Source: Halococcus salifodinae DSM 8989 (lineage in GTDB: Archaea > Halobacteriota > Halobacteria > Halobacteriales > Halococcaceae). Taken from it: 47,176 nucleotides of DNA. Location of the stretch: assembly GCF_000336935.1 (NCBI RefSeq), contig NZ_AOME01000070.1, forward strand, positions 154,596 to 201,771. The letters run 5' to 3'. Both the position numbers and the translations under genes were made by a program. Shown piece by piece: positions 23,927-31,102 of the stretch (positions are counted from its first letter, which is position 1; each line of letters starts with the position of its first letter). The notes under the pieces were generated by a model. The model saw only the letters and a program-made list of their open reading frames with translations, ran no database searches and was not told where the DNA came from.

Positions 23927-24415
23927 TCAGGCCAGATAGCGGAGCGCGTACCGGGCGATCCCCACGACGTACGCCAGCAGCCAGAAGATCACGTAGCCGA
24001 ACACGCCGATCCGGAGTCGGCTCCGCCAGTGATCCATCCGATCGGAGCCGATCTCGTCGAGGAGCACGTCCTCGTCGTAGTCGTGATACAGGTTGTGCCG
24101 ACGTTTCGCGCGAAAGATCCTGACGATCCCCGTGAAACCGAAGGCGAGCATGGCGTACGCCTGGAGCCCAAGAAAGGCGTGGAGCGCCGACGCACCGCCC
24201 AACTGCTGGAACAGCCGGGGGAGCATCCATACCAGCAGAGGGATCGTGGTGAGCGCGAGCCCGGTGACGATGAACTTGAGGTGGTAGGTCAGCACGCTCC
24301 ACGTCACGTTCTCGGTGTCGATCATGATCCACGCCCCGTAGAGAAAGCAGGGAAAGCTCGCTGTGACCAGCGCCGCGACGATCGTCGCCACCGCCGCGTC
24401 GGCCAGTCCGAACAT
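23927..24415 (-). CDS. Haloarchaeal membrane protein (DUF7321-like) next to the bc complex cluster
   Basis: The 162-residue protein has four predicted helices: about 8-30, 45-65, 82-100 and 138-158. A polar RAKRRHNLYHDYDEDVLLDEI loop lies between the third and fourth. I do not know a function. It is divergent by 92 nt from the cytochrome bc/halocyanin cluster, and homologues sit there in other haloarchaea as far as I recall, where they carry a DUF73xx name. Two His (H45 in TYHLKF and H79 in ALHAFLG) lie in or near helices and could bind heme, but this is speculation. A TTTAGC box (24440-24445 region, minus strand) fits start 24415. Confidence 0.7.
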   Translation of the reverse strand: MFGLADAAVATIVAALVTASFPCFLYGAWIMIDTENVTWSVLTYHLKFIVTGLALTTIPLLVWMLPRLFQQLGGASALHAFLGLQAYAMLAFGFTGIVRIFRAKRRHNLYHDYDEDVLLDEIGSDRMDHWRSRLRIGVFGYVIFWLLAYVVGIARYALRYLA

Positions 24416-24507
24416 GGCCGAACTCGCTGTCCTGGGCGCTAAAGACTGCCGAAACCCGCTCGCGGGCGGTCGGAAAGCCTAACCCGGCCCGTGGCGTAGA
24501 TAGAGCA

Positions 24508-25398
24508 ATGGCCGATCCTCGATCCTCGTCGTCGAACGACGACGGGACCGCGGATGCGAGCGACCGCCCAGCGGACCGAGCGGACGCTACGGACGACGAG
24601 ACGGACGAACTCCGTCGACAGGTCGAGGAAACCTACGATTTCGAGGAGTTCGGGCCGCGGGACATGGCCGAAATGAGCCCTGAGGAGTGGGACGCCGCCT
24701 TCGACGAGGAGGCGTGGATCACGGGCACGGAGCTCCTCGACCGTGTCGAGGCCGATCTGCTGAGTCGGATCGCCGGCCGTGAGGTGTTCGCCCGGATCGA
24801 GCGCGTCGACGACGGACTGCTCGCGTACTCCGACGAGGGGTACGTCCACGTCGCTCCCGACGGCAGCGTCGAGGGTCGAGGAACCGTACTGCGCGACGTC
24901 AAACCGACGGTCGCGCTCTGTTCGATGGACGACTACGACGTGCCGGAGCCCCCCGACGGCGACCCGCTACCCGACCCCGCGACGGTGCCGGAAGGGGGCG
25001 GCGAACTCGGTAACTGGATGCTGCAAGCCGTCGCCGCCGCCCAGCTTCTCGTCGGTCTGGGACTGATCGGCGCGTATCTCGTTCTCTCGGGTCTCAGTAC
25101 GATCGCCGCGCCCGTGATCGGCCTGCTGTTCGTGCTGTTCTCGTTGGTGCTCTTCCTTCAGGTGGCGAACGCACGGCTCTCCGATAAGTTCCGGGCGGAG
25201 GAGTACCGCGACCGGTTGCGGGCGGTCGGCGTCGGCTCGGGCGAGCGTCCCGACGTCCTGCCGGAGAAATATCGTGACGTCGATCGGGAACAGCCGGCCG
25301 GCGAGATCGCGAACGCCGACACCGAGGGTCGGGGCTCCGGAACGTCCGAACAGGGGAGCGACGCGCGCGATGCCGAGGACTCTCGCCCGTCGGCATAG
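24508..25398 (+). CDS. Haloarchaeal membrane protein (DUF7319-like), first gene of the bc/halocyanin cluster
   Basis: The 296-residue protein has an acidic cytosolic N-terminal part (about 1-165) with a conserved-looking helix (LRRQVEETYDFEEFGPRDMAEMSPEEWDAAF). A beta segment (DDGLLAYSDEGYVHVAPDGSVEGRGTVLRDVKPTVALC in outline, about 110-146) follows, then two transmembrane helices (about 175-195 and 200-220) and an acidic disordered tail. No catalytic motif is recognised. It is upstream of the halocyanin gene in the same direction, which suggests an assembly or accessory role for the respiratory complex. The family label is from memory. Confidence 0.7.
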   Translation: MADPRSSSSNDDGTADASDRPADRADATDDETDELRRQVEETYDFEEFGPRDMAEMSPEEWDAAFDEEAWITGTELLDRVEADLLSRIAGREVFARIERVDDGLLAYSDEGYVHVAPDGSVEGRGTVLRDVKPTVALCSMDDYDVPEPPDGDPLPDPATVPEGGGELGNWMLQAVAAAQLLVGLGLIGAYLVLSGLSTIAAPVIGLLFVLFSLVLFLQVANARLSDKFRAEEYRDRLRAVGVGSGERPDVLPEKYRDVDREQPAGEIANADTEGRGSGTSEQGSDARDAEDSRPSA

Positions 25399-25457
25399 TG
25401 GCCACGGGCCCCGCATTCGGTGGACTTATGCGAAGCCAGACCCGAGTGCGGACACAC

Positions 25458-26156
25458 ATGAACAGGCGGGATTTTCTGCTGGCGACAAGTGTCGCGGCCG
25501 GCGGCACAGCCGCCAGCGGGGCGGCCGCCGCACAGCAGGGCAACGCCTCCGGTGGCGGCAACGAAACCGGGGGCGGCAACGCCACTGGCGGCAATCAAAG
25601 CGCCGGTGGAAACCAGAGTGGCGGTAACGCGACCGGTGGCAACGCAACCGGTGGGAACGCGACCGGTGGAAACCAGAGCGCAGGTGGCGGTGGTGGTGGC
25701 AGCACGACAACAGTCGAGGTCGGGACAGGTTCGGGAACCTCCTTCGGTCCCGAGGAAGCCACCATCGCACCCGGCAGCACCATCGTCTGGGAGTGGACCG
25801 GCGAGGGTGGCGCACACAACGTCGTCGCCGACGACGGCGCGTTCAACAGCGGGAGCCCGGAGGAAGGCAGCGGAATCACCTTCCAGCACACCTTCCAGGA
25901 GGCCGGTGAGTTCACCTATCACTGTGCTCCCCACGAGGCCGTCGGGATGGTCGGGACGATCGTCGTTCAGGAGGGCGGCGCGAGCAGTGGTGGCGGTGGC
26001 GGCGAGGAGGAAGTCGACCCCGAGGAGATGGGCGTGGCGTTCCAGGCGCATTTCGTCGGGATCGCCACCCTGCTGATGATGGTCCTTTCGTTGATCTATA
26101 GCTTCTTCGCGCTGAAGTACGGTGAATCGCCGAACGCGAAGGGAGGGAACAACTGA
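25458..26156 (+). CDS. Membrane-anchored halocyanin (blue copper protein)
   Basis: The 232-residue protein has a Tat signal (MNRRDFLLATSVAAGG), then a Gly/Asn-rich linker (28-80) with nine N-x-S/T sequons. The cupredoxin domain follows (about 84-172) with type-1 copper ligands H120 (GGAHNVV), C156, H159 and M164 (YHCAPHEAVGM). After a second Gly/Glu linker it ends in a transmembrane helix (about 197-218). Halocyanins carry electrons from the quinol-oxidising bc complex toward the terminal oxidase on the outer face of the membrane. Start 25458 is preferred over 25428 because a CTTATG TATA-like box overlaps 25428. The stop overlaps the next start (TGATG). Confidence 0.92.
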   Translation: MNRRDFLLATSVAAGGTAASGAAAAQQGNASGGGNETGGGNATGGNQSAGGNQSGGNATGGNATGGNATGGNQSAGGGGGGSTTTVEVGTGSGTSFGPEEATIAPGSTIVWEWTGEGGAHNVVADDGAFNSGSPEEGSGITFQHTFQEAGEFTYHCAPHEAVGMVGTIVVQEGGASSGGGGGEEEVDPEEMGVAFQAHFVGIATLLMMVLSLIYSFFALKYGESPNAKGGNN

Positions 26157-26542
26157 TGAGCTCCTCCGGTAGCACGTACGGCGACATCCACCGGTACGAG
26201 CCGGCCCGCGAGAGTACCGCGGCCGCGATCGCGATCGTCCTTCTGACGGTGGTCGAAGTGGTGTTCGTCGGGCTGTTCGCCTACGGCCTCGTCAGTGGCT
26301 GGGGGACGGACGAGCTCGGCAACATGTATCTCGGCGCGGCGCTCGCGATCGTGTTCGTGGATCTCGCCTTCATTCTCATGCTCTACCGCAAGGAGTTCCT
26401 GCCGGACGTGATGATCGTCAAAAAGCGCCGCCGGAAGTGGGAGGATCTCTATATCCGCGAGGAACAGCAGACGGGGACGAGCGCCACCGACGGCGCGTGG
26501 GACTCCGTGAAACGTGCAGTCTACCCCTACTACAAGCGATAA
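26156..26542 (+). CDS. Small bc-cluster membrane protein (DUF7318-like)
   Basis: The 128-residue protein has two predicted helices (about 22-47 and 59-80), followed by a basic KKRRRKWEDLYIREEQQTG segment on the cytosolic side. It is coupled to the halocyanin gene (TGATG) and is followed by the Rieske gene after 3 nt. Its conserved position inside the cluster suggests an accessory subunit of the quinol:halocyanin oxidoreductase. No cofactor-binding motif is visible. Family name from memory. Confidence 0.72.
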   Translation: MSSSGSTYGDIHRYEPARESTAAAIAIVLLTVVEVVFVGLFAYGLVSGWGTDELGNMYLGAALAIVFVDLAFILMLYRKEFLPDVMIVKKRRRKWEDLYIREEQQTGTSATDGAWDSVKRAVYPYYKR

Positions 26543-26545
26543 ACC

Positions 26546-27439
26546 ATGCCAGAGAACGAAGACCGATACCCAGCCGAATCGGGACGGAGACGGTTCGTGA
26601 AGGGCGTCGTCGGTGCCTCGGCGCTCGGTGCGACCGGGATTTCGACCGCGCTCGCGACCAACCTCACCACCACCTCCTCGGGGGCCGGTGGCGGGGCAGT
26701 CCAGTATTACGGCATCGAGAACACCGACGGGCCGGCTCCACGTGGACTGCCACAGATCCCCATCGAAGTCACCGGCAACGGAGAGATCAAAGGGATCTGG
26801 CCCGAGGTGAAGACGGAGACGGTCAACAACGAGGAGGTCCAGCTCGCTGAGATGCAGCTCGGTGGCACCACCTACTCCAGCGAGTGGTTCCAGTACTGTG
26901 GCGTCCAGACGTACCCCGGCATCCGACCTGGTGCCGACCAGAGCAACTTCCTCCGATCGGGCCCCCAGCCGAGCTTCGAGTGGCAGAGCGAGCTCAGCCC
27001 CGGAGACAAGCTCACCGTCGACATGTTCGACGACTACGAGACGTGGGGTAACGATGTCGGCACGGCCGGCATCGGTAAGCCCGCATCGGCGACATGGCGC
27101 TCGCAGGACCTCTCGCCACAGGAGACGGTTCCGGTACAGGTGATGCGGAGCACGCGGATCGAGGAGCTCGCTCAGAACGCGAGCGATCCCGCGATCCGGG
27201 AGTGGCTGCAAGCGAGCACGTCACAGGGGTTCATCGCGTGGCTCAACAAGTGTACTCACTTCTGTTGTGTCCCCGGGTTCAAACAGACCGCCGACTTCGG
27301 CGCGGCGAACGCGGTGTACTGTCCGTGCCACCAGTCGGTGTACGATCCGTTCAGCATCGTTGAACGGCAGTTCACGTCGCTGCCGCGGCCCGAGGACACC
27401 GGCAGCAGTAGTGAGTCGGGCTCCGGCGGTGGTGAGTAA
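26546..27439 (+). CDS. Rieske [2Fe-2S] protein of the cytochrome bc complex
   Basis: The 297-residue protein has a Tat-type anchor (RRRFVKGVVGASALGATG, residues 14-31), a middle insertion of about 150 residues, and the Rieske cluster motifs C236-T-H238 and C259-P-C261-H262. C241 and C261 are positioned for the usual disulfide; the neighbouring C240 makes the unusual CTHFCC. The cluster accepts electrons from quinol and passes them to halocyanin or a cytochrome. The insertion between the anchor and the cluster is long compared with bacterial Rieske proteins. The C-terminal tail is Ser/Gly rich. The gene is 3 nt from both neighbours. Confidence 0.93.
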   Translation: MPENEDRYPAESGRRRFVKGVVGASALGATGISTALATNLTTTSSGAGGGAVQYYGIENTDGPAPRGLPQIPIEVTGNGEIKGIWPEVKTETVNNEEVQLAEMQLGGTTYSSEWFQYCGVQTYPGIRPGADQSNFLRSGPQPSFEWQSELSPGDKLTVDMFDDYETWGNDVGTAGIGKPASATWRSQDLSPQETVPVQVMRSTRIEELAQNASDPAIREWLQASTSQGFIAWLNKCTHFCCVPGFKQTADFGAANAVYCPCHQSVYDPFSIVERQFTSLPRPEDTGSSSESGSGGGE

Positions 27440-27442
27440 CCC

Positions 27443-28255
27443 ATGAGTCTCGAACGGAGCGACGACCACGACCACGAGGGGTGGATGGAGCGGAAAGACC
27501 TCACCCCGATCGAGGGGGCGTATCTCACCGTCTTGCTCTGGCTCGACAAGCGGCTGCGGCTGGTCGACTACCTCGAGGTTCTGGAGAACCTCTACTACAA
27601 GGTCAATCTCCAGATGCCCAAGAGCCACACCGAGCAGTACAACCTCGACAACAAGTTCTGGTACTGGTACCCGCTGTACGCGCTCGGGAGTTTCTCGACG
27701 ATCGCCTATGTGGTGGCGGCCATCTCGGGCGCGCTACTCGGCTTTTACTACTCGCCAGCGGCAGCCTCGGGGGCCTGTACCATCGACGGCGCGTCGGTGG
27801 CGTACTGTTCGCTTACCGCGATCATGACCGACATCAACTTCGGGTTCATGCTCCGGAGCATTCACCGGTGGTCGGCGCAGGTGATGACAGCCGCCGTGTT
27901 CCTCCACATGCTCCGGGTCTACTTCACCGGCGCGTACAAGGAGCCACGCGAGCTCAACTGGATCCTCGGCATCGTCCTCATCTCGCTCACGATGGTGTTC
28001 GGCTACACCGGCTACCTGCTGACGTGGGACCAGCTCGCGTACTGGGCCGGCCAGATCGGCGTCGAGATGAGCCTCTCGATCCCGCTCATCGGCGAGTGGG
28101 TCGCACAGCTCATCTTCGGCGGGTTCTCGCTGGGTCAGGCCACCCTGATGCGGATGTATATCCTCCACGTGTTCTTCTTACCGTTCGTGGTGACGGCGCT
28201 GATCGCCGTGCACATCGGCATCGTCTGGATGCAGGGCATCGCGGAACCCCACTAG
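27443..28255 (+). CDS. petB: Cytochrome b (b6-type N-terminal subunit)
   Basis: The 270-residue protein has four core helices. Heme ligands are H141 and H155 in helix B (RSIHRWSAQV, FLHMLRVY) and H242 and H257 in helix D (ILHVFF, IAVHIG). The second pair has 14 intervening residues, as in cytochrome b6, not 13 as in mitochondrial cytochrome b. FYYSP and TGYLLTWDQLAYWA correspond to b6 blocks. The residue at the position of the b6 heme-ci Cys (LYALGS against FYCLGG) is Ala80, so that covalent heme is probably absent. A longer N-terminal cytosolic extension is present. It is part of the quinol-oxidising complex. Confidence 0.93.
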   Translation: MSLERSDDHDHEGWMERKDLTPIEGAYLTVLLWLDKRLRLVDYLEVLENLYYKVNLQMPKSHTEQYNLDNKFWYWYPLYALGSFSTIAYVVAAISGALLGFYYSPAAASGACTIDGASVAYCSLTAIMTDINFGFMLRSIHRWSAQVMTAAVFLHMLRVYFTGAYKEPRELNWILGIVLISLTMVFGYTGYLLTWDQLAYWAGQIGVEMSLSIPLIGEWVAQLIFGGFSLGQATLMRMYILHVFFLPFVVTALIAVHIGIVWMQGIAEPH

Positions 28256-28259
28256 ATCA

Positions 28260-29060
28260 ATGACCCGAGACAACGCCACCGACACGGACGAATCGAGCGG
28301 GACCGACACGGGCGAGGGCGTCGCCGCCGACGGCACCGGCATCGTCGCGCCCGACGACGAGACCCCGACGTGGGGCGAGCGCAAGGAGCGCACTCAGGGG
28401 CTCTCGCGGCTGACCTACGAGTACTTCGAACGCTCGCGCCGTGAGGATCAGGACCTCCGCACCGAGTCGAGCTACGTCGAGCGCGACGTGCTCGCGTTCC
28501 CGACGTGGCCCCACGAGATGGTCCGCAACCTCGCGCTGACGAGCTTCTTCGTCGGACTGATCATCTTCCTCGCGGCGACGCTGCCGCCGCACCTCGGCGC
28601 ACCCGCGAACCCGAGCCAGACGCCCGCGATCATCCTGCCGGACTGGTATCTCTACTGGTCGTTCGGCCTGCTGAAACTCGGGCCGCTGAACCCCGACCTC
28701 GCCGTTCTGGGTGGGAAGAAGCTCCTCCAGGACTCCACGTACGGCGTGCTCGCCAATCTCGTGGTGGTCGGGTTCATCGCGATCGTTCCGTTCCTCAACA
28801 AGGGGAGCGCGCGTCGGCCGGTCGAGCAGCCGTTCTGGTCGGCCGTCGGCATGTTCGGCGTGGTGTTCGCCGTGATGATCAGCGCGCTGTCGATCAAGAA
28901 CCTCATGCCGACGTGGTTCGACACCCATCTCCTGTTCGATCTCACCTTCCTCCTGCCGTTCGTGGCAGGGTTCATCACCTACGGCATCCTGCGTGCGATG
29001 CGCGAGGGGTACATGTTCGACCTGAACCGTCGGTACTACCGGCTCCGACCGCCGCGATAG
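28260..29060 (+). CDS. Cytochrome bc complex C-terminal subunit (subunit IV-like)
   Basis: The 266-residue protein corresponds to the C-terminal half of cytochrome b. PDWYLYWSFGLLKLG is the equivalent of the Qo-site PEWY motif, with Asp replacing Glu. Predicted helices lie at about 88-108, 160-180, 195-215 and 222-242. An acidic N-terminal cytosolic extension of about 70 residues is specific to this lineage. With the separate cytochrome b subunit this gives a split, b6f-like arrangement. It begins 4 nt after petB and is followed by two small membrane proteins. Confidence 0.9.
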   Translation: MTRDNATDTDESSGTDTGEGVAADGTGIVAPDDETPTWGERKERTQGLSRLTYEYFERSRREDQDLRTESSYVERDVLAFPTWPHEMVRNLALTSFFVGLIIFLAATLPPHLGAPANPSQTPAIILPDWYLYWSFGLLKLGPLNPDLAVLGGKKLLQDSTYGVLANLVVVGFIAIVPFLNKGSARRPVEQPFWSAVGMFGVVFAVMISALSIKNLMPTWFDTHLLFDLTFLLPFVAGFITYGILRAMREGYMFDLNRRYYRLRPPR

Positions 29061-29064
29061 CGTC

Positions 29065-29436
29065 GTGAGCTCCGACACCGGCTCCGAGGCCGACGGCAGC
29101 GACGGCGGGAGCAGGGGTCGCGAGATCGTCGTCCCGCTGCGAACCTACAAGGCGGTCACGGTGTTCTCGACGCTACTCGCGATCGTCTGCGTACTGCTCG
29201 GCTTCGCCTTTCTCGACGCTGCCACCGCCGAGGCTGGCCCGCTGCCGGTGCTGTTCGATCTGCTGCCATCGGTCGGGCTCCCGGTCGGCTCGGGCGTGAT
29301 CTCGCTCGTGCTCGTCCTGATCGGGCTCGGGCTCATCGCGGTCGGTGCCGGGGTGTACGTGCTCGGCACCCGCTTTCGCACTGCGGGGATGCGGAACGCT
29401 CAAGACGACAGCGACGAACTCTCGGGCAATGAGTGA
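29065..29436 (+). CDS. Small bc-cluster membrane protein (DUF7315-like)
   Basis: The 123-residue protein starts at GTG 29065, 4 nt after the previous gene. It has two predicted helices (about 31-53 and 74-100) joined by a short outer loop, and a polar tail (QDDSDELSGNE). No motif indicates a cofactor. Its last 8 nt overlap the next gene. Its position suggests an accessory or assembly subunit. The family label is from memory. Confidence 0.7.
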   Translation: MSSDTGSEADGSDGGSRGREIVVPLRTYKAVTVFSTLLAIVCVLLGFAFLDAATAEAGPLPVLFDLLPSVGLPVGSGVISLVLVLIGLGLIAVGAGVYVLGTRFRTAGMRNAQDDSDELSGNE

Positions 29437-29701
29437 CGAATTCGCCAAGGGCCTGGCGATGCTCACCGGTGGGCTGCTCGGGTGGATGGTGCTCTCGGGC
29501 TGGTATGCCACCGAGAGCTTCGAGTCGCCGAAGCAGCTCATCGCCGAGCCACCCTCCGGTCTCGAACTGTTCGGCACGCTCTCGCTCACCCTTCGAGAAG
29601 CCCTGTTCTGGTTCGCCATCGTCGGCGCGCTCGTCTTCTGGGTGCTGATTCCCGCAAGCCAGCGGGCACGCATCGCGTGGAACGAACGTCAGTCGAGCTA
29701 G
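29429..29701 (+). CDS. Small bc-cluster membrane protein (DUF7314-like), last gene of cluster
   Basis: The 90-residue protein MSDEFAKGLAMLTGGLLGW... has an N-terminal hydrophobic segment (about 8-24) and a second helix (about 58-77) followed by the basic SQRARIAWNERQ. The ATG overlaps the end of the previous gene (ATGAGTGA), so translation is coupled. The cluster ends here. A T-rich stretch at 29782-29801 (CACTTTTGATTGATTTACTT) is a possible terminator. Function unknown. Confidence 0.7.
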   Translation: MSDEFAKGLAMLTGGLLGWMVLSGWYATESFESPKQLIAEPPSGLELFGTLSLTLREALFWFAIVGALVFWVLIPASQRARIAWNERQSS

Positions 29702-29781
29702 CGTCGACAGCGCTCCACGACTTCTCACCGTTCTCCAAATCGATAGCGACGGGAACCGACCCGTGATTCCCCGCTGTCTCC

Positions 29782-29801
29782 ACTTTTGATTGATTTACTT
29801 T
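29782..29801 (+). terminator. T-rich stretch downstream of the bc cluster
   Basis: CACTTTTGATTGATTTACTT is the only T-rich patch downstream of the cluster (81 nt after its last stop) and immediately precedes element copy C. It somewhat resembles the TTTTTACTGCGG block of the element family, being followed by TGCGGCGG. Confidence 0.4.
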
Positions 29802-29802
29802 G

Positions 29803-30230
29803 CGGCGGTGCGGTCCTGGTGTCCTGCGGTCGCTCCGCGACTGCAGGGCTCAGGAGAGCTTGCTCTCCTGGTGGATGAAGGGCGAGACGCGCGAACGAGC
29901 GAAGCGAGTGAGTAGCGAACACCGGAGCACGCTTCGCGCGTGGTTCGAGGGAGCTTCGCTCCCTCGTCATCACGAAAGGCGCTTCGCGCCTTTCGAACGA
30001 CTCCGAGCTCCCGTTCGCTTCGCTCACGGGAACGAGGGGAGCGCGCGGTGAGGGCTTCGGCGGTGCTGTGCGGTTGCGAATCGATGTCCGTGCGAGCGAA
30101 GCGAGCACGGTTCGCCGCGAGCGAACGAGCGCAGCGAGTGAGCGAGCGGGTGTTTTTAGTCCAGGTTTTTGCGGGGAGGGGTGCCCGCAGCGCGCCACAG
30201 GCGCGCGAGGACACCCCTCTCCGTAAAAAA
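29803..30230 (-). repeat. Hairpin-rich intergenic element, copy C
   Basis: This gene-free interval (537 bp between convergent genes) reads on the minus strand as TTTTTTACGG (30230 down), a long hairpin of about 45 nt (30172-30223) and GCAAAAA (30171 down). CCGCACAGCACCGCC is the complement of 30059-30073 and CTCGCCCTTCATCCACC the complement of 29870-29886. Strong hairpins are at 29851-29870, 29946-29966 and 29974-29994. Compared with copies D and E, about 150 nt of extra hairpins lie between the two blocks. The T-run begins 8 nt after the korB stop codon. After the second block its sequence follows copy D for about 80 nt. Confidence 0.75.
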
Positions 30231-30238
30231 GTGGGTGC

Positions 30239-31102
30239 TTAGTAGAACTCGCGAACGAGGTCGGTGGCGTCCTCGGGTGCGCCGTCGGGGATGTCGGCCA
30301 TGTTCTCGTCGAGGCCGTGGCGTTCGTTGTACGGCTCCGACTCCTCGTCCTGGTAGATGACGCCCTGATACTCGGTGTCCTCGTCCATGATCTTCTTTTG
30401 GGCGGCGTCGCGGTCGGTCGGGTCGTGACCTTCCTCGTCGAGATCGACGATCGCATCCCGGAAGTAGTCGTAGGTGTCGACGTCGTTGAACGTGACACAC
30501 GGACTGTAGACGTTCACGAACCCGAAGCCGTCGTGTTCGACCGCCTGCTGGACGATCTCGGTGTGGCGCTGGGCGTCCGACGAGAACGACTGGGCGATGA
30601 AGCTGCCGTCGGCGGCGAGCGCGAGCGCGAGCGGGTTGACCGGAGCCTGTTTCGGCCCGTCGGGCGTCGTCGCCGTCTCGAAGTCCTCGCGCGACGTCGG
30701 CGAGGCCTGTCCCTTCGTCAGCCCGTAGATGCGGTTGTCCATCACGACGTAGGTCATGTCCATGTTTCGTCGTACTGCGTGGACGAAGTGACCAGCGCCG
30801 ATGGAGTAGCCGTCGCCGTCGCCGCCCGAGACCATGACTTCGAGGTCGGGGTTCGCGCTCTTGACGCCGATGCCGACGGGAAGTGCGCGGCCGTGGACGC
30901 CGTGGAGCGCGTAGCTGTGCATGTACGTGCCGATCTTGCCCGAGCAGCCGATTCCCGCCACGACGAACGTGTTGTCGGGGTCGTTGCCGGTGTTGGCGAG
31001 CGCCTTCATCATGCCGTTCATGGTGCCGAAGTCGCCGCAGCCGGGACACCACGTGGGCTGCTTGTCGGACTTGAAGTCGGTGAACCTGACGTCTGAACTC
31101 AT
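30239..31102 (-). CDS. korB: 2-oxoacid:ferredoxin oxidoreductase, beta subunit
   Basis: The 287-residue thiamine-diphosphate subunit has CPGCGDFG (C19, C22), C53 (IGCSGK) and C202 (YSPCVTF) as 4Fe-4S ligands. The TPP-binding motif is GGDGDGYSIGAGHF followed by MDNRIYGLTKGQ. With the alpha-gamma chain it oxidises a 2-oxoacid (2-oxoglutarate or pyruvate) to acyl-CoA and reduces ferredoxin, the archaeal replacement for the dehydrogenase complexes. The substrate cannot be decided from sequence. The start is ATG 31102, overlapping the alpha gene by ATGA. The symbol korB is used loosely for the haloarchaeal pair. Confidence 0.93.
   Translation of the reverse strand: MSSDVRFTDFKSDKQPTWCPGCGDFGTMNGMMKALANTGNDPDNTFVVAGIGCSGKIGTYMHSYALHGVHGRALPVGIGVKSANPDLEVMVSGGDGDGYSIGAGHFVHAVRRNMDMTYVVMDNRIYGLTKGQASPTSREDFETATTPDGPKQAPVNPLALALAADGSFIAQSFSSDAQRHTEIVQQAVEHDGFGFVNVYSPCVTFNDVDTYDYFRDAIVDLDEEGHDPTDRDAAQKKIMDEDTEYQGVIYQDEESEPYNERHGLDENMADIPDGAPEDATDLVREFY

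Noticed and set aside
29702-30238. Open frames in the gap between the bc cluster and korB considered as genes
   Set aside because: They follow the inverted repeats of element copy C, have Arg/Ser-rich translations and no homologous counterpart in the other copies.
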